Shown: positions 47,396 through 49,014 of the stretch, in pieces
How the letters are laid out: every line of letters begins with the position of its first letter
Position numbering within the stretch: the stretch's first letter is position 1
From: a virus
Strand: one strand, 5' to 3'
Virus record (IMG/VR): IMGVR_UViG_3300044675_007121
Location: 1-49,014 of that record
Length of the DNA stretch: 49,014 nt
Notes under the pieces: model-generated
Databases searched by the model: none
What the model was told of the DNA's origin: nothing
Seen by the model: only the letters and a program-made list of their open reading frames with translations
Position numbers and translations under genes: made by a program

Positions 47396-47411
47396 TGTTT
47401 CACGTGAAGCA
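47396..47411. other. parS-like site
   Basis: TGTTTCACGTGAAGCA matches the bacterial chromosomal parS consensus TGTTNCACGTGAAACA with a single mismatch (G for A at position 14). It lies nine bases upstream of the -35 box of the neighbouring promoter. Confidence 0.5.
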
Positions 47412-47521
47412 ATGCACGCGACACCGGGCAAGGTTCACGGAGAAAAGGGCAGGGACCAGGGGACAGGTTTAGAACGGTCGTTCTATTCGCCAGGGAAACG
47501 GGCGTTTGCCTCTAGTTAGAA

Positions 47522-47642
47522 CGTTTCACAATGCGAAACGCTCAGGAAAAACCTGAGCGTCTGTGCGCGAAACTTCGTAAATAGTGCGTTTCACAATGCG
47601 AAACGCTCAGGAAAAACCTGAGCGTCTGTGCGCGAAACTTCG
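47522..47642. repeat. Two identical 56-bp repeats, each with two hairpins
   Basis: Copies at 47522-47577 and 47587-47642 are identical over 56 bases and separated by 9 bases. Each contains CGTTTC-ACAATGC-GAAACG and then ACGCTCAGG-AAAAA-CCTGAGCGT (9-bp stem). They lie after the last gene of the small minus-strand membrane-protein operon and may be double terminators or protein-binding sites. Confidence 0.8.
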
Positions 47643-47661
47643 CAAAAAACGATGAAAAGGG

Positions 47662-47784
47662 TCAGAGAATCAATCGCATGGCCCGAACTACGTGCGACAC
47701 CGCCCACACAAACGCGAAAAGGGCGCAAAGATAAACGAGGGTAGCGATCGCACTATCTGATGCGGTGTTGACGGGGTTTTTCAT
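47662..47784 (-). CDS. 40-residue membrane protein
   Basis: ATG 47784 follows AAGGG at good spacing and encodes MKNPVNTASDSAIATLVYLCALFAFVWAVSHVV..., ending TGA at 47664-47662. One hydrophobic segment (about 13-33) would span the membrane, followed by a basic end (RAMRL). It is in an operon with a second small membrane protein, 10 bases upstream. Possibly an exclusion, signalling or host-membrane factor; not known. Confidence 0.5.
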   Translation of the reverse strand: MKNPVNTASDSAIATLVYLCALFAFVWAVSHVVRAMRLIL

Positions 47785-47794
47785 GGGTCAACCC

Positions 47795-47953
47795 TTATCG
47801 CGGGAGCATCGCAAAAAACGAATTGTCAGCCGCGCCAAGGGCGATTAGTGCCATATAAATCAGCAGGGCGCACACCAGCATGCCGATAAAGCCGGCAACG
47901 TGCGAGTCTTTTTTTGGCTTGTTGTCTTTGTACGATTGGGCGTGCTTACTCAT
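47795..47953 (-). CDS. 52-residue membrane protein
   Basis: ATG 47953 (MSKHAQSYKDNKPKKDSHVAG...) follows AAGAAAGGG. A basic N-terminus (1-17) precedes one hydrophobic segment (about 21-40, FIGMLVCALLIYMALIALG) and a short polar end. The start, ribosome site and good promoter upstream (48011-48039) support expression. Function unknown; perhaps a superinfection-exclusion or similar protein. Confidence 0.55.
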   Translation of the reverse strand: MSKHAQSYKDNKPKKDSHVAGFIGMLVCALLIYMALIALGAADNSFFAMLPR

Positions 47954-47979
47954 GCTGTTTTACCCTTTCTTGCTGTATG

Positions 47980-48003
47980 CTCCGGGCCGGTATTGGCCCG
48001 GAG
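47980..48003 (-). promoter_or_regulatory. 5'-terminal hairpin of the membrane-protein transcript
   Basis: CTCCGGGCC-AATACC-GGCCCGGAG (minus strand) is a perfect 9-bp stem. It starts where transcription from the promoter at 48011 should begin. It likely stabilises the RNA; it may also act as a leaky terminator of the upstream clamp transcript. Confidence 0.55.
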
Positions 48004-48010
48004 TGACTAC

Positions 48011-48039
48011 ACTGTAGCACTAATCCCTGCGATTGTCAA
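48011..48039 (-). promoter_or_regulatory. Promoter TTGACA-N17-TACAGT
   Basis: A perfect -35 TTGACA (48039-48034) and TACAGT (48016-48011) are 17 bases apart on the minus strand. The -35 overlaps the end of the clamp-like gene. Drives the two small membrane proteins. Confidence 0.7.
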
Positions 48040-48659
48040 AAGGTAAACGAGGGAGCCGACGGAAGGTCGGTCGGGGCAAGGCGTAGGGGCATAACCCACG
48101 CACAGGTACGCGCGCCATGGTCGAGCGAGACGAACCCCGGACCATCGCCGCCCGGATGAATAACCGCAAAGTTCTTGTCTTTGCCCCGGAATTTTGCGCT
48201 TGCTTTGTAAACCTTGGCCACAAGGTCGGCATTGTAGAACCGGATCGCGTCAGCTGGAGTGTGCTTCGCAACTCGGCGCCAGTCTGGATAGCGCCCCTCC
48301 ATTTCTTCGACCGTGACCGCCGCGCCATCAATCAATGCGGTAATTTTGCGCCGTGTTTCGCCTGAGAAAATACCGGCGGGACCCTCAAAGCTTAGGCGTA
48401 CCGCGTCAAACTTGGCCTTTTCGATCCGGGCGGCAAGCATCTCGGGCAGGATGATCGACACCGAGGGCAGCGGGTCCGACGTTACTTTGTGCACAGCGAC
48501 CGCATGCCCATCAGTTGCAACGATGTAAGCGCCGCTCGGGCCGCAATCGAGAGCAACCCCCTGCAGATAAACCCTGACGTCCTTTTTTGCGCGAAAAACA
48601 GCCACAGCGGCAAAGTGAGCGGATTCGATGTCGAGCGAGAATTGTACGTTGTCAGGCAT
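48036..48659 (-). CDS. Sliding-clamp-like protein (DnaN/PCNA fold)
   Basis: A 207-residue protein probably forming a ring that holds a DNA polymerase on DNA. It has FSLDIESAHFAAVAVFRAKKDVRVYLQGV, the ATDGHAVAV element (48-56) typical of beta-clamp-type domains, and EEMEGRYPDWRRV before a second domain. It then ends HGARTCAWVMPLRL, like the VMPMRL end of bacterial beta clamps. It is shorter than bacterial clamps (about 370 residues, three domains) and near the size of two-domain clamps such as T4 gp45, which form trimers. No clamp loader is seen. It has its own promoter. Confidence 0.7.
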   Translation of the reverse strand: MPDNVQFSLDIESAHFAAVAVFRAKKDVRVYLQGVALDCGPSGAYIVATDGHAVAVHKVTSDPLPSVSIILPEMLAARIEKAKFDAVRLSFEGPAGIFSGETRRKITALIDGAAVTVEEMEGRYPDWRRVAKHTPADAIRFYNADLVAKVYKASAKFRGKDKNFAVIHPGGDGPGFVSLDHGARTCAWVMPLRLAPTDLPSAPSFTF

Positions 48660-48690
48660 TTTCTTCTTTCTAAAGTGTTACGGTGAGCAC

Positions 48691-48718
48691 ACTATAGCAC
48701 ACAATGAGAGAATTGCAA
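48691..48718 (-). promoter_or_regulatory. Promoter TTGCAA-N16-TATAGT
   Basis: On the minus strand TTGCAA (48718-48713) and TATAGT (48696-48691) are 16 bases apart, with TGC before the -10 (extended -10). GTGTGC repeats flank the TATA. It lies about 30 bases before the clamp-like gene. Confidence 0.6.
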
Positions 48719-48928
48719 GCCCTGGCTAACAAAAAAGTCTACCTACCCAAGGGCCTACCAAAGGGCCTACCAAAGGGCATACCAAAGGGCATACCAAAGG
48801 GCATACCAAAGGGCATACCAAAGGGCATACCAAAGGGCATACCAAAGGGCATACCCAATGGCCCCATAGCCTTTTTCCAGCCCTCTCTTCTCTCTCTCTC
48901 TCTCTCTCACGCGCGCGCGAGTATATGA
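48704..48928 (+). CDS. Doubtful ORF through the 12-bp repeat
   Basis: A 74-codon ORF starts in the opposite-strand promoter and runs through the tandem repeat as LPKG/IPKG units, then through the CT and CG tracts. It lacks a clear ribosome site and its sequence is dictated by the repeats. Probably not a gene, although PKG-repeat tails do occur in some replication proteins. Confidence 0.15.
   Translation: MRELQALANKKVYLPKGLPKGLPKGIPKGIPKGIPKGIPKGIPKGIPKGIPNGPIAFFQPSLLSLSLSHARASI
48748..48855. repeat. Nine tandem 12-bp repeats (iteron-like)
   Basis: Nine copies of AAAGGGCmTACC in direct tandem: the first two have GGGCCTACC and the next seven have GGGCATACC. They lie just upstream of the clamp-like gene promoter and next to AT-rich DNA, as replication-origin iterons often do. 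Confidence 0.85.
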
Positions 48929-49014
48929 CACTTTTTAACCATTGTCTATACCATTACACCCATTACACTTCACTTTTTTTGGTGTATCGCTCTAAGTCAT
49001 TGATTTAACTACCT
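48886..49014. other. CT and CG tracts, then AT-rich DNA; possible origin
   Basis: A TC tract (48890-48908) and CG tract (48911-48919) are followed by about 95 AT-rich bases. These include the tandem 9-mer CCATTACAC (48951-48959 and 48960-48968) and T runs. There is no gene to the end of the window. Together with the iteron-like repeats this is the best candidate for an origin, or a terminal repeat or assembly junction. Confidence 0.4.

Noticed and set aside
47395-47472. Short plus-strand ORF starting MFHVKQ
   Set aside because: The peptide is simply the translation of the parS-like site. No ribosome site or family support.
48748-48855. CRISPR array or coding PKG repeat
   Set aside because: The 12-bp units are directly adjacent without spacers, so it is not a CRISPR array. 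The ORF through them has no ribosome site and continues through simple-sequence tracts.
1-49014. tRNA genes, integrase, repressor, phage RNA polymerase, small terminase
   Set aside because: Looked for cloverleaf patterns, tyrosine/serine recombinase motifs, helix-turn-helix repressors and single-subunit polymerase motifs. None could be supported by eye. A small terminase may be hidden among the hypothetical proteins.

Overview
The window reads as most or all of a tailed double-stranded DNA phage genome. Terminase, a P22-type portal, co-chaperonin, scaffold, capsid, adaptors, tail fiber, lysis genes and a full replication set lie almost end to end. I saw no bacterial housekeeping genes, rRNA, tRNA, integrase, repressor or CRISPR array. 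The portal and the gp4-like and gp10-like adaptor proteins, with no tape-measure, sheath or tube gene, suggest a short-tailed (podovirus-like) virion. There is no phage RNA polymerase, and sigma70-like promoters are visible, so host RNA polymerase is probably used. Base composition is moderately GC-rich. A proteobacterial host is likely but cannot be fixed from the sequence alone.

Layout. (1) 1-2336, plus strand: small accessory proteins, many with zinc-binding-like cysteine pairs, chained by ATGA/GTGA overlaps. They surround a short C5 cytosine methyltransferase whose +1 frame is also open over its whole length. (2) 2351-4005, minus: lysis cassette (holin, M15 peptidase, two membrane or coiled-coil proteins, a permuted papain-like hydrolase). 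(3) 4053-11776, minus: replication genes, namely family A DNA polymerase, UvrD-like helicase, archaeo-eukaryotic-type primase, SSB-like protein and small early proteins. (4) 11859-13996, plus: SNF2-like helicase and a RecB/Cas4-type nuclease, divergent from region 3. (5) 13959-46261, minus: the virion region, transcribed from a promoter just upstream of the terminase through portal, co-chaperonin, scaffold, capsid, tail and fiber genes to four very large low-complexity virion proteins. (6) 46334-49014: a regulatory and accessory end with several small transcripts, two terminators, a parS-like site, a 56-bp tandem hairpin repeat, two tiny membrane proteins, a sliding-clamp-like protein, and a terminal block of 12-bp repeats and AT-rich DNA that could be an origin.

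Most notable observations: the helicase gene has an in-frame TGA inside its P-loop, directly after a perfect 11-bp hairpin; the methyltransferase is overprinted by a second full-length ORF whose stop overlaps the next start; a promoter class (TTGCAn, N16-17, TAyAGT) recurs at accessory and early genes; a 15/16 match to the bacterial parS consensus is present; and the polymerase carries Leu at the position of E. coli Pol I Phe762. All calls come from reading the sequence. No database search was run.
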